Assembly (NCBI GenBank): GCA_037893245.1
Contig: JBAIAA010000543.1
Span: forward strand, 248,001 to 312,000
Reading direction: 5' to 3'
Length of the DNA: 64,000 bases
DNA from: Crossaster papposus
Taxonomy: Eukaryota; Echinodermata; Asteroidea; Velatida; Solasteridae
The stretch's first letter is position 1. The number at the start of each line of letters is the position of its first letter. Below the pieces are notes generated by a model. It was not told the DNA's origin, made no database searches, and was given only the letters and a program-made list of their open reading frames with translations. Positions 36,439 to 50,412 of the stretch are shown one piece after another. The position numbers and the translations under genes were made by a program.

Positions 36439-39168
36439 CCACGTGTCTCACTCAGGCTGCTCAGAAGGAACAGCAGAGGTAGAAGACAGAGATAGAGTAT
36501 ATCCACGTGTCTGATCTACACCTCACTCAGCTTGCTCAGAAGAAACAGCAGAGGTAGAAGACAGAGATAGAGTATATCCACGTGTCTCACTCAGCCTTCT
36601 CAGAAGGAACAGCAGTGGTAGAAGACAGTGATAGAGTATATCCACGTGTCTCACTCAGCCTGCTCAGAAGGAACAGCAGAGGTAGAAGACAGAGATAGAG
36701 TATATCCACGTGTCTCACTCAGCCTACCCAGAAGGAACAGCAGAGGTAGAAGACAGAGATAGAGTATATCCACGTGTCTCACTCACCTTGCTCAGAAGGA
36801 ACAGCAGAGGTAGAAGATAGAGATAGAGTATATCCACGTGTCTCACTCAGGCTGCTCAGAAGGAACAGCAGAGGTAGAAGACAGAGATAGAGTATATCCA
36901 CGTGTCTGATCTACACCTCACTCAGCAGGCTCAGAAGGAACAACAGAGGTAAAAGACAGAGATAGAGTATATCCACGTGTCTCACTGAGCCTGCTCTGAA
37001 GGAACAGCAGAGGTAGAAGACAGAGATAGAGTATATTCACGTGTCTGATCTACACCTCACTCAGGCTGCTCAGAAGGAACATCAGAGGTTGAAGACAGAG
37101 ATATAGTATATCCACGTGTCTGATCTACACCTCACTCAGCCTGCTCAGAAGGAACAGCAGAGGTAGAAGACAAAGATAGAGTTTATCCACGTGTCTGATC
37201 TACACCTCACTCAGCTTGCTCAGAAGGAGCAGCAGAGGTAGAAGACAAAGATAGAGTATATCCACGTGTCTCACTCAGTCTGCTCAGAAGGAACAGCAGA
37301 GGTAGAAGACAGAGATAGAGTATATCTACGTGTCTGATCTACACCTCACTCAGGGTGCTAAGAAGGAACAGCAGAGGTAGAAGACAGAGATAGAGTATAT
37401 CCACGTGTCTGATTTACACCTCACTTACCCTGCTCAGAATGAACAGCAGGGATAGAAGACAGAGATAGAGTATATCCACGTGTATCACTCAGCCTGCTCA
37501 GAAGGAACAGCGGAGGTAGAAGACAGAGATAGTGTATATCCACGTGTCTGATCTACACCGCACTCAGGCTGCTCAGAAGGAACAGCAGAGGTAGAAGACA
37601 GAGATAGAGTATATCCACGTGTCTTATTTACACCTCACTTAGCCTGCTCAGAATGAACAGCAGAGGTAGAAGACAGAGATAGAGTATATCCACGTGTCTG
37701 ATCTACACCTCACTCAGACTGCTCAGAAGGAACAGCAGGGGTAGAAGACAGAGATAGAGTATATCCACGTGTCTCATTCAGCCTGCTCAGAAGGAACATC
37801 AGAGGTAAAAGACAGAGATAGTGTATATCCCCGTGTCTGATCTACACCTCACTCAGGCTGCTCAGAAGGAACAGCAGAGGTAGAAGACAGAGATAGAGTA
37901 TTTCCACGTGTCTGATCTACACCTCACTCAGCCTGCTCAGAAGGAACAGCAGAGGTAGAAGACAGAGATAGAGTATATCCACGTGTCTGATCTACACCTC
38001 TCTCAGCTTGCTCAGAAGGAGCAGCAGAGGTAGAAGACAGAGATAGAGTATATCCACGTGTCTCACTCAGGCTGCTCAGAAGGAACAGCAGAGGTAGAAG
38101 ATAGAGATAGAGTATATCCACGTGTCTGATCTACACCTCACTCAGGGTGTTCAGAAGGAACAGCAGAGGTAGAAGACAGAGATAGAGTATATCCACGTGT
38201 CTCACTCAGCCTGCTCAGAAGGAACAGCAGAGGTAGAAGACACAGATAGAGTATATCCACGTGTCTCACTCAGCCTACTCTGAAGGAACAGCAGAGGTAG
38301 AAGACAGAGATAGAGAATATCCACGTGTCTCACTCACCTTGCTCGGAAGGAACAGAAGAGGTAGAAGACAGATATAGAGTATATCCACGTGTCTCACTCA
38401 GCCTGCTCAGAAGGAACAGCAGAGGTAGAATACAGAGATAGAGTATATCAACGTATCTCACTCAGCCTGCTCAGAAAGAACAGCAGGGGTAGAAGACAGA
38501 GATAGTGTATATCCACGTGTCTGATCTACACCTCACTCAGGCTGCTCAGAAGGAACAGCAGAAGTAGAAGACAGAGATAGAGTATATCCACGTGTCTGAT
38601 TTACACCTCACTTAGCCTGCTCAGAATGAACAGCAGAGGTAGAAGACAGAGATAGAGTATATCCACGTGTCTGATCTACACCTCACTCAGCCTGCTCAGA
38701 AGGAACAGCAGGGGTAGAAGACAGAGATAGAGTATATCCACGTGTCCCACTCAGCCTGCTCAGAATGAACAGCAGAGGTAGAAGACAGAGATAGTGTATA
38801 TCCACGTGTCTGATCTACACCTCACTGAGGCTGCTCAGAAGGAACAGCAGAGGTAGAAGACAGAGATAGAGTATATCCACGTGTCTGATTTACACCTCAC
38901 TTAGCCTGCTCAGAATGAACAGCAGGGGTAGAAGACAGAGATAGAGTATATCCACGTGTCTCACTCAGCCTGCTCAGAAGGAACAGCAGAGGTAGAAGAC
39001 AGAGATAGTGTATATCCACGTGTCTGATCTACACCTCACTCAGGCTGCTCAGAAGGAACAGCAGAGGTAGAAGACAGAGATAGAGTATATCCACGTGTCT
39101 GATTTACACCTCACTTAGCCTGCTCAGAATGAACAGCAGGGGTAGAAGACAGAGATAGAGTATATCCA
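36439..39168 (+). repeat. Long-range satellite segment, copy 2 (partner at 25886-28615)
   Basis: Counterpart of the segment 10553 bp to the left. It lacks some copy 1 variants (for example CCTGTTCAGAAGG is CCTGCTCAGAAGG here), so this pair is older than the 2299-bp tandem pair. After about 39168 the S/L order stops matching. Confidence 0.75.
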
Positions 39169-42100
39169 CGTGTCTCACTCAGCCTGCTCAGAAGGAACAG
39201 CAGAGGTAGAAGACAGAGATAGTGTATATCCACGTGTCTGATCTACACCTCACTCAGGCTGCTCAGAAGGAACAGCAGAGGTAGAAGACAGAGATAGAGT
39301 ATATCCACGTGTCTGATTTACACCTCACTTAGCCTGCTCAGAATGAACAGCAGAGGTAGAAGACAGAGATATAGTATATCCACGTGTCTGATCTACACCT
39401 CACTCAGTCTGCTCAGAAGGAACAGCAGGGGTAGAATACAGAGATAGAGTATATCCACGTGTCTCACTCAGCCTGCTCAGAAGGAACAGCAGAGGTAGAA
39501 GACAGAGATAGTGTATATCCACGTGTCTGATCTACACCTCACTCAGGCTGCTCAGAAGGAACAGCAGAGGTAGAAGACAGAGATAGAGTATATCCACGTG
39601 TCTGATCTACACCTCACTCAGCCTGCTCAAAAGGAACAGCAGAGGTAGAATACAGAGATAGAGTATATCCACGTGTCTGATCTACACCTCTCTCAGCTAG
39701 CTCAGAAGGAGCAGCAGAGGTAGAAGACAGAGATAGAGTATATCCACGTGTCTCACTCAGGCTGCTCAGAAGGAACAGCAGAGGTAGAAGATAGAGATAG
39801 AGTATATCCACGTGTCTGATCTACACCTCACTCAGGGTGTTCAGAAGGAACAGCAGAGGTAGAAGACAGAGATAGAGTATATCCACGTGTCTCACTCAGC
39901 CTGCTCAGAAGGAACAGCAGAGGTAGAAGACAGAGATAGAGTATATCCACGTGTCTCACTCGGCCTACTCAGAAGGAACAGCAGAGGTAGAAGACAGAGA
40001 TAGAGTATATCCACGTGTCTCACTCACCTTGCTCAGAAGGAACAGCACAGGTAAAAGACAGAGATAGAGTATATACACGTGTCTCACTCAGCCTGCTCAG
40101 AAGGAACAGCAGAGGTAGAAGACAGATATAGAGTATATCCACGTGTCTTATCTACACCTCACTCAGGGTGCTCAGAAGGAACAGCAGAGGTAGAAGACAG
40201 AGATAGAGTATATCCACGTGTCTCACTCACCTTGCTCAGAAGGAACAGCAGAGGTAAAAGATACAAATAGATTATATCCACGTGTCTCACTCAGGCTGCT
40301 CAGAAGGAACAGCAGAGGTAGAAGACAGAGATAGAGTATATCCACGTGTCTGATCTACACCTCACTCAGCCTGCTCAAAAGGAACAGCAGAGGTAGAATA
40401 CAGTGATAGAGTATATCCACGTGTCTCACTCAGCCTGCTCAGAAGGAACAGCAGAGGTAGAAGACAGAGATAGAGTATATCCACGTGTCTCACTCAGCCT
40501 ACTCAGAAGGAACAGCAGAGGTAGAAGACAGAGATAGAGTATATCCACGTGTCTCACTCACCTTGCTCAGAAGGAACAGCAGAGGTAGAAGACAGAGATA
40601 GAGTATATCCACGTGTCTCATTCAGCCTGCTCAGAAGGAACAGCAGAGGTAGAAGACAGTGATAGAGTATATCCACGTGTCTGATCTACACCTCACTCAG
40701 CAGGCTCAGAAGGAACAGCACAGGTAAAAGACAGAGATAGAGTATATACACGTGTCTCACTCAGCCTGCTCAGAAGAAACAGCAGAGGTAGAAGACAGAG
40801 ATAGAGTATATCCACGTGTCTGATCTACACCTCACTCAGGGTGCTCAGAAGGAACAGCAGAGGTAGAAGACAGAGATAGAGTATATCCACGTGTCTCACT
40901 CACCTTGCTCAGAAGGAACAGCAGAGGTAGAAGACAGAGATAGAGTATATTCACGTGTCTGATCTACACCTCACTCAGGCTGCTCAGAAGGAACATCAGA
41001 GGTTGAAGACAGAGATATAGTATATCCACGTGTCTGATTTACACCTCACTTAGCCTGCTCAGAATGAACAGCAGGGGTAGAAGACAGAGATAGAGTATAT
41101 CCACGTGTCTGATCTACACCTCACTCAGCCTGCTCAGAAGGAACAGCAGGGGTAGAAGACAGAGACAGAGTATATCCACGTGTCTCACTCAGCCTTCTCA
41201 GAAGGAACAGCAGTGGTAGAAGACAGTGATAGAGTATATCCACGTGTCTCACTTAGCCTGCTCAGAAGGAACAGCAGAGGTAGAAGACAGAGATAGAGTA
41301 TATCCACGTGTCTCACTCAGCCTACTCAGAAGGAACAACATAGGTAGAAGACAGAGATAGAGTATATCCACGTGTCTCACTCACCTTGCTCAGAAGGAAC
41401 AGCAGAGGTAGAAGACAGAGATAGAGTATATCCACGTGTCTCACTCAGCCTGCTCAGAAGGAACAGCAGAGGTAGAAGACAGAGATAGAGTATATCCACG
41501 TGTCTCACTCACCTTGCTCAGAAGGAACAGCAGAGGTAGAAGACAGAGATAGAGTATATCCACGTGTCTCACTCAGCCTGCTCAGAGGGAACAGCAGAGG
41601 TAGAATATAGAGATAGAGTATATCCACGTGTCTCACTCAGGCTGCTCAGAAGGAACAGCAGAGGTAGAAGACAGATATAGAGTATGTCCACGTGTCTGAT
41701 CTACACCTCAATCAGCCTGCTCAGAAGGAACAGCAGAGGTAGAAGACAGAGATAGAGTATATCCACGTGTCTCACTCAGCCTTCTCAGAAGGAACAGCAG
41801 TGTTAGAAGACAGTGATAGAGTATATCCACGTGTCTCACTCAGCCTGCTCAGAAGGAACAGCAGAGGTAGAAGACAGAGATAGAGTATATCCACGTGTCT
41901 CACTCAGCCTACTCAGAAGGAACAACAGAGGTAGAAGACAGAGATAGAGTATATCCACGTGTCTCACTCACCTTGCTCAGAAGGAACAGCAGAGGTAGAA
42001 GACAGAGATAGAGTATATCCACGTGTCTCACTCAGCCTGCTCAGAAGGAACATCAGAGGTAGAAGACAGAGATAGAGTATATCCACGTGTCTGATCTACA

Positions 42101-44455
42101 CCTCACTCAGCAGGCTCAGAAGGAACAACAGAGGTAAAAGACAGAGATAGAGTATATCCACGTGTCTCACTGAGCCTGCTCAGAAGGAACAGCAGAGGTA
42201 GAATACAGAGATAGGGTATATTCACGTGTCTGATCTACACCTCACTCAGGCTGCTCAGAAAGAACATCAGAGGTTGAAGACAGAGATATAGTATATCCAC
42301 GTGTCTGATCTACACCTCACTCAGCCTGCTCAGAAGGAACAGCAGAGGTGGAAGACAAAGATAGAGTTTATCCACGTGTCTGATCTACACCTCACTCAGC
42401 TTGCTCAGAAGGAGCAGCAGAGGTAGAAGACAAAGATAGAGTATATCCACGTGTCTCACTCAGTCTGCTCAGAAGGAACAGCAGAGGTAGAAGACAGAGA
42501 TAGAGTATATCCACGTGTCTGATCTACACCTCACTCAGGGTGCTCAGAAGGAACAGCAGAGGTAGAAGACAGAGATAGAGTATATCCACGTGTCTGATTT
42601 ACACCTCACTTAGCCTGCTCAGAATGAACAGCAGAGGTAGAAGACAGAGATAGAGTATATCCACGTGTCTCACTCAGCGTGCTCAGAAGGAACAGCAGAG
42701 GTAGAAGACAGAGATAGTGTATATCCACGTGTCTGATCTACACCTCACTCAGGCTGCTCAGAAGGAACAGCAAAGGTAGAAGACAGAGATAGAGTATATC
42801 CACGTGTCTGATTTACACCTCACTTAGCCTGCTCAGAATGAACAGCAGAGGTAGAAGACAGAGATAGAGTATATCCACGTGTCTCACTCAGCCTGCTCAG
42901 AAGGAACAGCAGAGGTAGAAGACAGAGATAGTGTATATCCACGTGTCTGATCTACACCTCACTCAGGCTGCTCAGAAGGAACAGCAGAGGTAGAAGACAG
43001 AGATAGAGTATATCCACGTGTCTGATCTACACCTCACTCAGCCTGCTCAGAAGGAACAGCAGAGGTAGAAGACAGAGATAGAGTATATCCACGTGTCTGA
43101 TCTACACCTCACTCAGCCTGCTCAGAAGGAACAGCAGAGGTAGAAGACAGAGATAGAGTATATCCACGTGTCTCCCTCAGCCTACTCAGAAGGAACAGCA
43201 GAGGTAGAAGACAGAGATAGAGTATATCCACGTGTTTCACTCACCTTGATCAGAAGGAACAGCAGAGGTAGAAGACAGAGATAGATTATATCCTCGTGTC
43301 TCACTCAGCCTGCTCAGAAGGAACAGCAGAGGTAGAAGACAGATATAGAGTATATCCACGTGTCTCACTCAGCCTGCTCAGAAGGAACAGCAGAGGTAGA
43401 AGACAGTGATAGAGTATATCCACGTGTCTGATCTACACCTCACTCAGCAGGCTCAGAAGGAACAACAGAGGTAAAAGACAGAGATATAGTATATCCACGT
43501 GTCTCACTCAGCCTACTCAGAAGGAACAGCAGAGGTAGAAGACAGAGATAGAGTATATTCACGTGTCTGATCTACACCTCACTCAGGCTGCTCAGAAGAA
43601 ACATCAGAGGTTGAAGACAGAGATATAGTATATCCACGTGTCTGATCTACACCTCACTCAGCCTGCTCAGAAGGAACAGCAGAGGTAGAAGACAAAGATA
43701 GAGTATATCCACGTGTCTGATCTACACCTCACTCAGCTTGCTCAGAAGGAGCAGCAGAGGTAGAAGACAGAGATAGAGTATATCCACGTGTCTCACTCAG
43801 GCTGCTCAGAAGGAACAGCAGAGGTAGAAGACAGAGATAGAGTATATCCACGTGTCTGATCTACACCTCACTTAGGGTGCTCAGAAGGAACAGCAGAGGT
43901 AGAAGACAGAAATAAAGTATATCCACGTGTCTGATTTACACCTCACTTAGCCTGCTCAGAATGAACACCAGAGGTAGAAGACAGAGATAGAGTATATCCA
44001 CGTGTCTGATCTACACCTCACTCAGCCTGCTCAGAAGGAACAGCAGGGGTAGAAGACAGAGATAGAGTATATCCACGTGTCTCACTCAGCCTGCTCAGTA
44101 GGAACAGCAGAGGTAGAAGACAGAGATAGTGTATATCCACGTGTCTGATCTACACCTCACTCAGGCTGCTCAGAAGGAACAGCAGAGGTAGAAGACAGAG
44201 ATAGAGTATATCCACGTGTCTGATCTACACCTCACTCAGCCTGCTCAGAAGGAACAGCAGAGGTAGAAGACAGAGATAGAGTATATCCACGTGTCTGATC
44301 TACACCTCTCTCAGCTTGCTCAGAAGGAGCAGCAGAGGTAGAAGACAGAGATAGAGTATATCCACGTGTCTCACTCAGGCTGCTCAGAAGGAACAGCAGA
44401 GGTAGAAGACAGAGATAGAGTATATCCACGTGTCTGATCTACACCTCACTCAGGG
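39169..44455 (+). repeat. Satellite, mixed higher-order structure
   Basis: Only satellite monomers. The S-S-S-S-L block recurs near 40.42-40.70 kb. S copies with CCTTCTCAGAAGG and AGCAGTGG appear near 41.19 and 41.78 kb. L copies with AACATCAGAGGTTGAAGAC recur near 40.99, 42.26 and 43.60 kb. No gene or mobile element seen. Confidence 0.9.
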
Positions 44456-46680
44456 TGCTCAGAAGGAACAGCAGAGGTAGAAGACAGAGATAGAGTATAT
44501 CCACGTGTCTCACTCACCTTGCTCAGAAGGAACAGCAGAGGTAGAAAACAGAGATAGAGTATATCCACGTGTCTCACTTAGCCTGCTCAGAAGGGACAGC
44601 ATAGGTAGAAGATAGAGATAGAGTATATCCACGTGTCTCACTCAGGCTGCTCAGAAGGAACAGCAGAGGTAGAAGACAGAGATAGAGTATATCCACGTGT
44701 CTGATCTACACCTCACTCAGCCTGCTCAGAAGGAACAGCAGAGGTAGAAGACAGAGATAGAGTATATCCACGTGTCTCACTCAGCCTTCGCAGAAGGAAC
44801 AGCAGTGGTAGAAGACAGTGATAGAGTATATCCACGTGTCTCACTCAGCCTGCTCAGAAGGAACAGCAGAGGTAGAAGACAGAGATAGAGTATACCCACG
44901 TGTCTCACTCAGCCTACCCAGAAGGAACAGCAGAGGTAGAAGACAGAGATAGAGTATATCCACGTGTCTCACTCACCTTGCTCAGAAGGAACAGCAGAGG
45001 TAGAAGACAGAGATAGAGTATATCCACGTATCTCACTCAGCCTGCTCAGAAGGAACAGCAGAGGTAGAAGACAGAGATAGAGTATATCCAGGTGTCTGAT
45101 CTACACCTCACTCAGCAGGCTCAGAAGGAACAACAGAGGTAAAAGACAGAGATATAGTATATCCACGTGTCTCACTCAGCCTACTCAGAAGGAACAGCAG
45201 AGGTAGAAGACAGAGATAGAGTATATCAACGTGTCTGATCTACACCTCACTCAGGCTGCTCAGAAGGAACAGCAGAGGTAGAAGACAGAGATAGAGTATA
45301 TCCACGTGTCTGATTTACACCTCACTTAGCCTGCTCAGAATGAACACCAGAGGTAGAAGACAGAGATAGAGTATATCCACGTGTCTGATCTACACCTCAC
45401 TCAGCCTGCTCAGAAGGAACAGCAGGGGTAGAAGACAGAGATAGAGTATATCCACGTGTCTCACTCAGCCTGCTCAGAAGGAACAGCAGAGGTAGAAGAC
45501 AGAGATAGTGTATATCCACGTGTCTGATCTACACCTCACTCAGGCTGCTCAGAAGGAACAGCAGAGGTAGAAGACAGAGATAGAGTATATCCACGTGTCT
45601 CACTCACCTTGCTCAGAAGGAACAGCAGAGGTAGAAAACAGAGATAGAGTATATCCACGTGTCTCACTCAGCCTGCTCAGAGGGGACAGCATAGGTAGAA
45701 GATAGAGATAGAGTATATCCACGTGTCTCACTCAGGCTGCTCAGAAGGAACAGCAGAGGTAGAAGACAGAGATAGAGTATATCCACGTGTCTGATCTACA
45801 CCTCACTCAGCCTGCTCAGAAGGAACAGCAGAGGTAGAAGACAGAGATAGAGTATATCCACGTGTCTCAATCAGCCTTCGCAGAAGGAACAGCAGTGGTA
45901 GAAGACAGTGATAGAGTATATCCACGTGTCTCACTCAGCCTGCTCAGAAGGAACAGCAGAGGTAGAAGACAGAGATAGAGTATACCCACGTGTCTCACTC
46001 AGCCTACCCAGAAGGAACAGCAGAGGTAGAAGACAGAGATAGAGTATATCCACGTGTCTCACTCACCTTGCTCAGAAGGAACAGCAGAGGTAGAAGACAG
46101 AGATAGAGTATATCCACGTATCTCACTCAGCCTGCTCAGAAGGAACAGCAGAGGTAGAAGACAGAGATAGAGTATATCCAGGTGTCTGATCTACACCTCA
46201 CTCAGCAGGCTCAGAAGGAACAACAGAGGTAAAAGACAGAGATATAGTATATCCACGTGTCTCACTCAGCCTACTCAGAAGGAACAGCAGAGGTAGAAGA
46301 CAGAGATAGAGTATATCAACGTGTCTGATCTACACCTCACTCAGGGTGCTCAGAAGGAACAGCAGAGGTAGAAGACAGAGATAGAGTATATCCACGTGTC
46401 TGATTTACACCTCACTTAGCCTGCTCAGAATGAACACCAGAGGTAGAAGACAGAGATAGAGTATATCCACGTGTCTGATCTACACCTCACTCAGCCTGCT
46501 CAGAAGGAACAGCAGGGGTAGAAGACAGAGATAGAGTATATCCACGTGTCTCACTCAGCCTGCTCAGAAGGAACAGCAGAGGTAGAAGACAGAGATAGTG
46601 TATATCCACGTGTCTGATCTACACCTCACTCAGGCTGCTCAGAAGGAACAGCAGAGGTAGAAGACAGAGATAGAGTATAT
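44456..46680 (+). repeat. Tandem duplication, offset 1090 bp
   Basis: Copy 1 starts about 44456 and copy 2 about 45546. GTAGAAAACA lies at 44541 and 45631, and CAGGTGTCTGATC (a changed CACGTG) at 45090 and 46180. 1090 equals 10 S plus 6 L, twice the composition of the 545-bp unit, though the variants differ. CCTTCGCAGAAGG S monomers appear here for the first time. Confidence 0.85.
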
Positions 46681-49600
46681 CCACGTGTCTGATCTACACC
46701 TCACTCAGCCTGCTCAGAAGGAACAGCAGAGGTAGAAGACAGAGATAGAGTATATCCACGTTTCTGATCTACACCTCTCTCAGCTTGCCCAGAAGGAGCA
46801 GCATAGTTAGAAGACAGAGATAGAGTATATCCACGTGTCCCACTCAGGCTGCTTAGAAGGAACAGCAGAGGTAGAAGATAGAGATAGAGTATATCCACGT
46901 GTCTGATCTACACCTCACTCAGGGTGTTCAGAAGGAACAGCAGAGGTAGAAGACAGAGATAGAGTATATCCACGTGTCTCACTCAGCCTGCTCAGAAGGA
47001 ACAGCAGAGGTAGAAGACAGAGATAGAGTATATCCACGTGTCTCACTCGGCCTACTCAGAAGGAACAGCAGAGGTAGAAGACAGAGATAGAGTATATCCA
47101 CGTGTCTCACTCAGCCTTCTCAGAAGGAACAGCAGTGGTAGAAGACAGTGATAGAGTATATCCACGTGTCTCACTCAGCCTGCTCAGAAGGAACAGCAGA
47201 GGTAGAATACAGAGATAGAGTATATCCACGTGTCTCACTCAGCCTACCCAGAAGGAACAGCAGAGGTAGAAGACAGAGATAGAGTATATCCACGTGTCTC
47301 ACTCACCTTGCTCAGAAGGAACAGCAGAGGTAGAAGATAGAGATAGAGTATATCCACGTGTCTCACTCAGGCTGCTCAGAAGGAACAGCAGAGGTAGAAG
47401 ACAGAGATAGAGTATATCCACGTGTCTGATCTACACCTCACTCAGCAGGCTCAGAAGGAACAACAGAGGTAAAAGACAGAGATAGAGTATATCCACGTGT
47501 CTCACTGAGCCTGCTCTGAAGGAACAGCAGAGGTAGAAGACAGAGATAGAGTATATTCACGTGTCTGATCTACACCTCACTCAGGCTGCTCAGAAGGAAC
47601 ATCAGAGGTTGAAGACAGAGATATAGTATATCCACGTGTCTGATCTACACCTCACTCAGCCTGCTCAGAAGGAACAGCATAGGTAGAAGATAGAGATAGA
47701 ATATATCCACGTGTCTCACTCAGCCTGCTCAGAGGGAACAGCATAGGTAGAAGATAGAGATAGAGTATATCCACGTGTCTCACTCAGGCTGCTCAGAAGG
47801 AACAGCAGAGGTAGAAGACAGAGATAGAGTATATCCACGTGTCTGATCTACACCTCACTCAGCCTGCTCAGAAGGAACAGCAGAGGTAGAAGACAAAGAT
47901 AGAGTATATCCACGTGTCTCATTCAGCCTGCTCAGAAGGAACAGCAGAGGTAGAAGACAGTGATAGAGTATATCCACGTGTCTGATCTACACCTCACTCA
48001 GCAGGCTCAGAAGGAACAGCACAGGTAAAAGACAGAGATAGAGTATATACACGTGTCTCACTCAGCCTGCTCAGAAGGAACAGCAGAGGTAGAAGACAGA
48101 GATAGAGTATATCCACGTGTCTGATCTACACCTCACTCAGGGTGCTCAGAAGGAACAGTAGAGGTAGAAGACAGAGATAGAGTATATCCACGTGTCTCAC
48201 TCACCTTGCTCAGAAGGAACAGCAGAGGTAGAAGACAGAGATAGAGTATATCCACGTGTCTCACTCAGCCTGCTCAGAGGGAACAGCATAGGTAGAAGAT
48301 AGAGATAGAGTATATCCACGTGTCTCACTCAGGCTGCTCAGAAGGAACAGCAGAGGTAGAAGACAGAGATAGAGTATATCCACGTGTCTGATCTACACCT
48401 CACTCAGCCTGCTCAGAAGGAACAGCAGAGGTAGAAGACAGAGATAGAGTATATCCACGTGTCTCACTCAGCCTTCGCAGAAGGAACAGCAGTGGTAGAA
48501 GACAGTGATGGAGTATATCTACGTGTCTCACTCAGCCTGATCAGAAGGAACAGCAGAGGTAGAAGACAGAGATAGAGTATATCCACGTGTCTCACTCAGC
48601 CTACCCAGAAGGAACAGCAGAGGTAGAAGACAGAGATAGAGTATATCCACTTGTCTCACTCACCTTGCTCAGAAGGAACAGCAGAGGTAGAAGACAGAGA
48701 TAGAGTATATCCACGTGTCTCACTCAGCCTGCTCAGAAGGAACAGCAGAGGTAGAAGACAGAGATAGAGTATATCCACGTGTCTGATCTACACCTCACTC
48801 AGCAGGCTCAGAAGGAACAACAGAGGTAAAAGACAGAGATATAGTATATCCACGTGTCTCACTCAGCCTGCTCAGAGGGAACAGCATAGGTAGAAGATAG
48901 AGATAGAGTATATCCACGTGTCTCACTCAGGCTGCTCAGAAGGAACAGCAGAGGTAGAAGACAGAGATATAGTATATCCACGTGTCCGATCTACACCTCA
49001 CTCAGGCTGCTCAGAAGAAACATCAGAGGTTGAAGACAGAGATATAGTATATCCACGTTTCTGATCTACACCTCACTCAGCCTGCTCAGAAGGAACAGCA
49101 GAGGTAGAAGACAAAGATAGAGTATATCCACGTGTCTGATCTACACCTCACTCAGCAGGCTCAGAAGGAACAACAGAGGAAAAAGACAGAGATATAGTAT
49201 ATCCACGTGTCTCACTCAGCCTACTCAGAAGGAACAGCAGAGGTAGAAGACAGAGATAGAGTATATTCACGTGTCTGATCTACACCTCACTAAGGCTGCT
49301 CAGAAGAAACATCAGAGGTTGAAGACAGAGATATAGTATATCCACGTGTCTGATCTACACCTCACTCAGCCTGCTCAGAAGGAACAGCAGAGGTAGAAGA
49401 CAAAGATAGAGTATATCCACGTGTCTGATCTACACCTCACTCAGCTTGCTCAGAAGGAGCAGCAGAGGTAGAAGACAGAGATAGAGTATATCCACGTGTC
49501 TCACTCAGGCTGCTCAGAAGGAACAGCAGAGGTAGAAGACAGAGATAGAGTATATCCACGTGTCTGATCTACACCTCACTCAGGGTGCTCAGAAGGAACA

Positions 49601-50412
49601 GCAGAGGTAGAAGACAGAGATAAAGTATATCCACGTGTCTGATTTACACCTCACTTAGCCTGCTCAGAAAGAACAGCAGAGGTAGAAGACAGAGATAGAG
49701 TATATCCACGTGTCTGATCTACACCTCACTCAGCCTGCTCAGAAGGAACAGCAGAGGTAGAAGACAGAGATAGAGTATATCCACGTGTCTAATCTACACC
49801 TCTCTCAGCTTGCTCAGAAGGAGCAGCAGAGGTAGAAGACAGAGATAGAGTATATCCACGTGTCTCACTCAGGCTGCTCAGAAGGAACAGCAGAGGTAGA
49901 AGACAGAGATAGAGTATATCCACGTGTCTGATCTACACCTCACTCAGGGTGCTCAGAAGGAACAGCAGAGGTAGAAGACAGAGATAGAGTATATCCACGT
50001 GTCTCACTCACCTTGCTCAGAAAGAACAGCAGAGGTAGAAAACAGAGATAGAGTATATCCACGTGTCTCACTCAGCCTGCTCAGAGGGAACAGCATAGGT
50101 AGAAGATAGAGATAGAGTATATCCACGTGTCTCACTCAGGCTGCTCAGAAGGAACAGCAGAGGTAGAAGACAGAGATAGAGTATATCCACGTGTCTGATC
50201 TACACCTCACTCAGCCTGCTCAGAAGGAACAGCAGAGGTAGAAGACAGAGATAGAGTATATCCACGTGTCTCACTCAGCCTTCGCAGAAGGAACAGCAGT
50301 GGTAGAAGACAGTGATAGAGTATATCCACGTGTCTCATTCAGCCTGCTCAGAAGGAACAGCAGAGGTAGAAGACAGAGATAGAGTATATCCACGTGTCTC
50401 ACTCAGCCTTCG
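46681..50412 (+). repeat. Satellite, right-hand subfamily
   Basis: Only satellite monomers. Characteristic variants are CTCAGAGGGAACAGCATAGG with GATAGAGATAG (near 47.73, 48.27, 48.87 and 50.08 kb), CCTTCGCAGAAGG and CCTACCCAGAAGG. The part from about 49.26 kb matches sequence 10092 bp further right. No gene seen. Confidence 0.9.
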
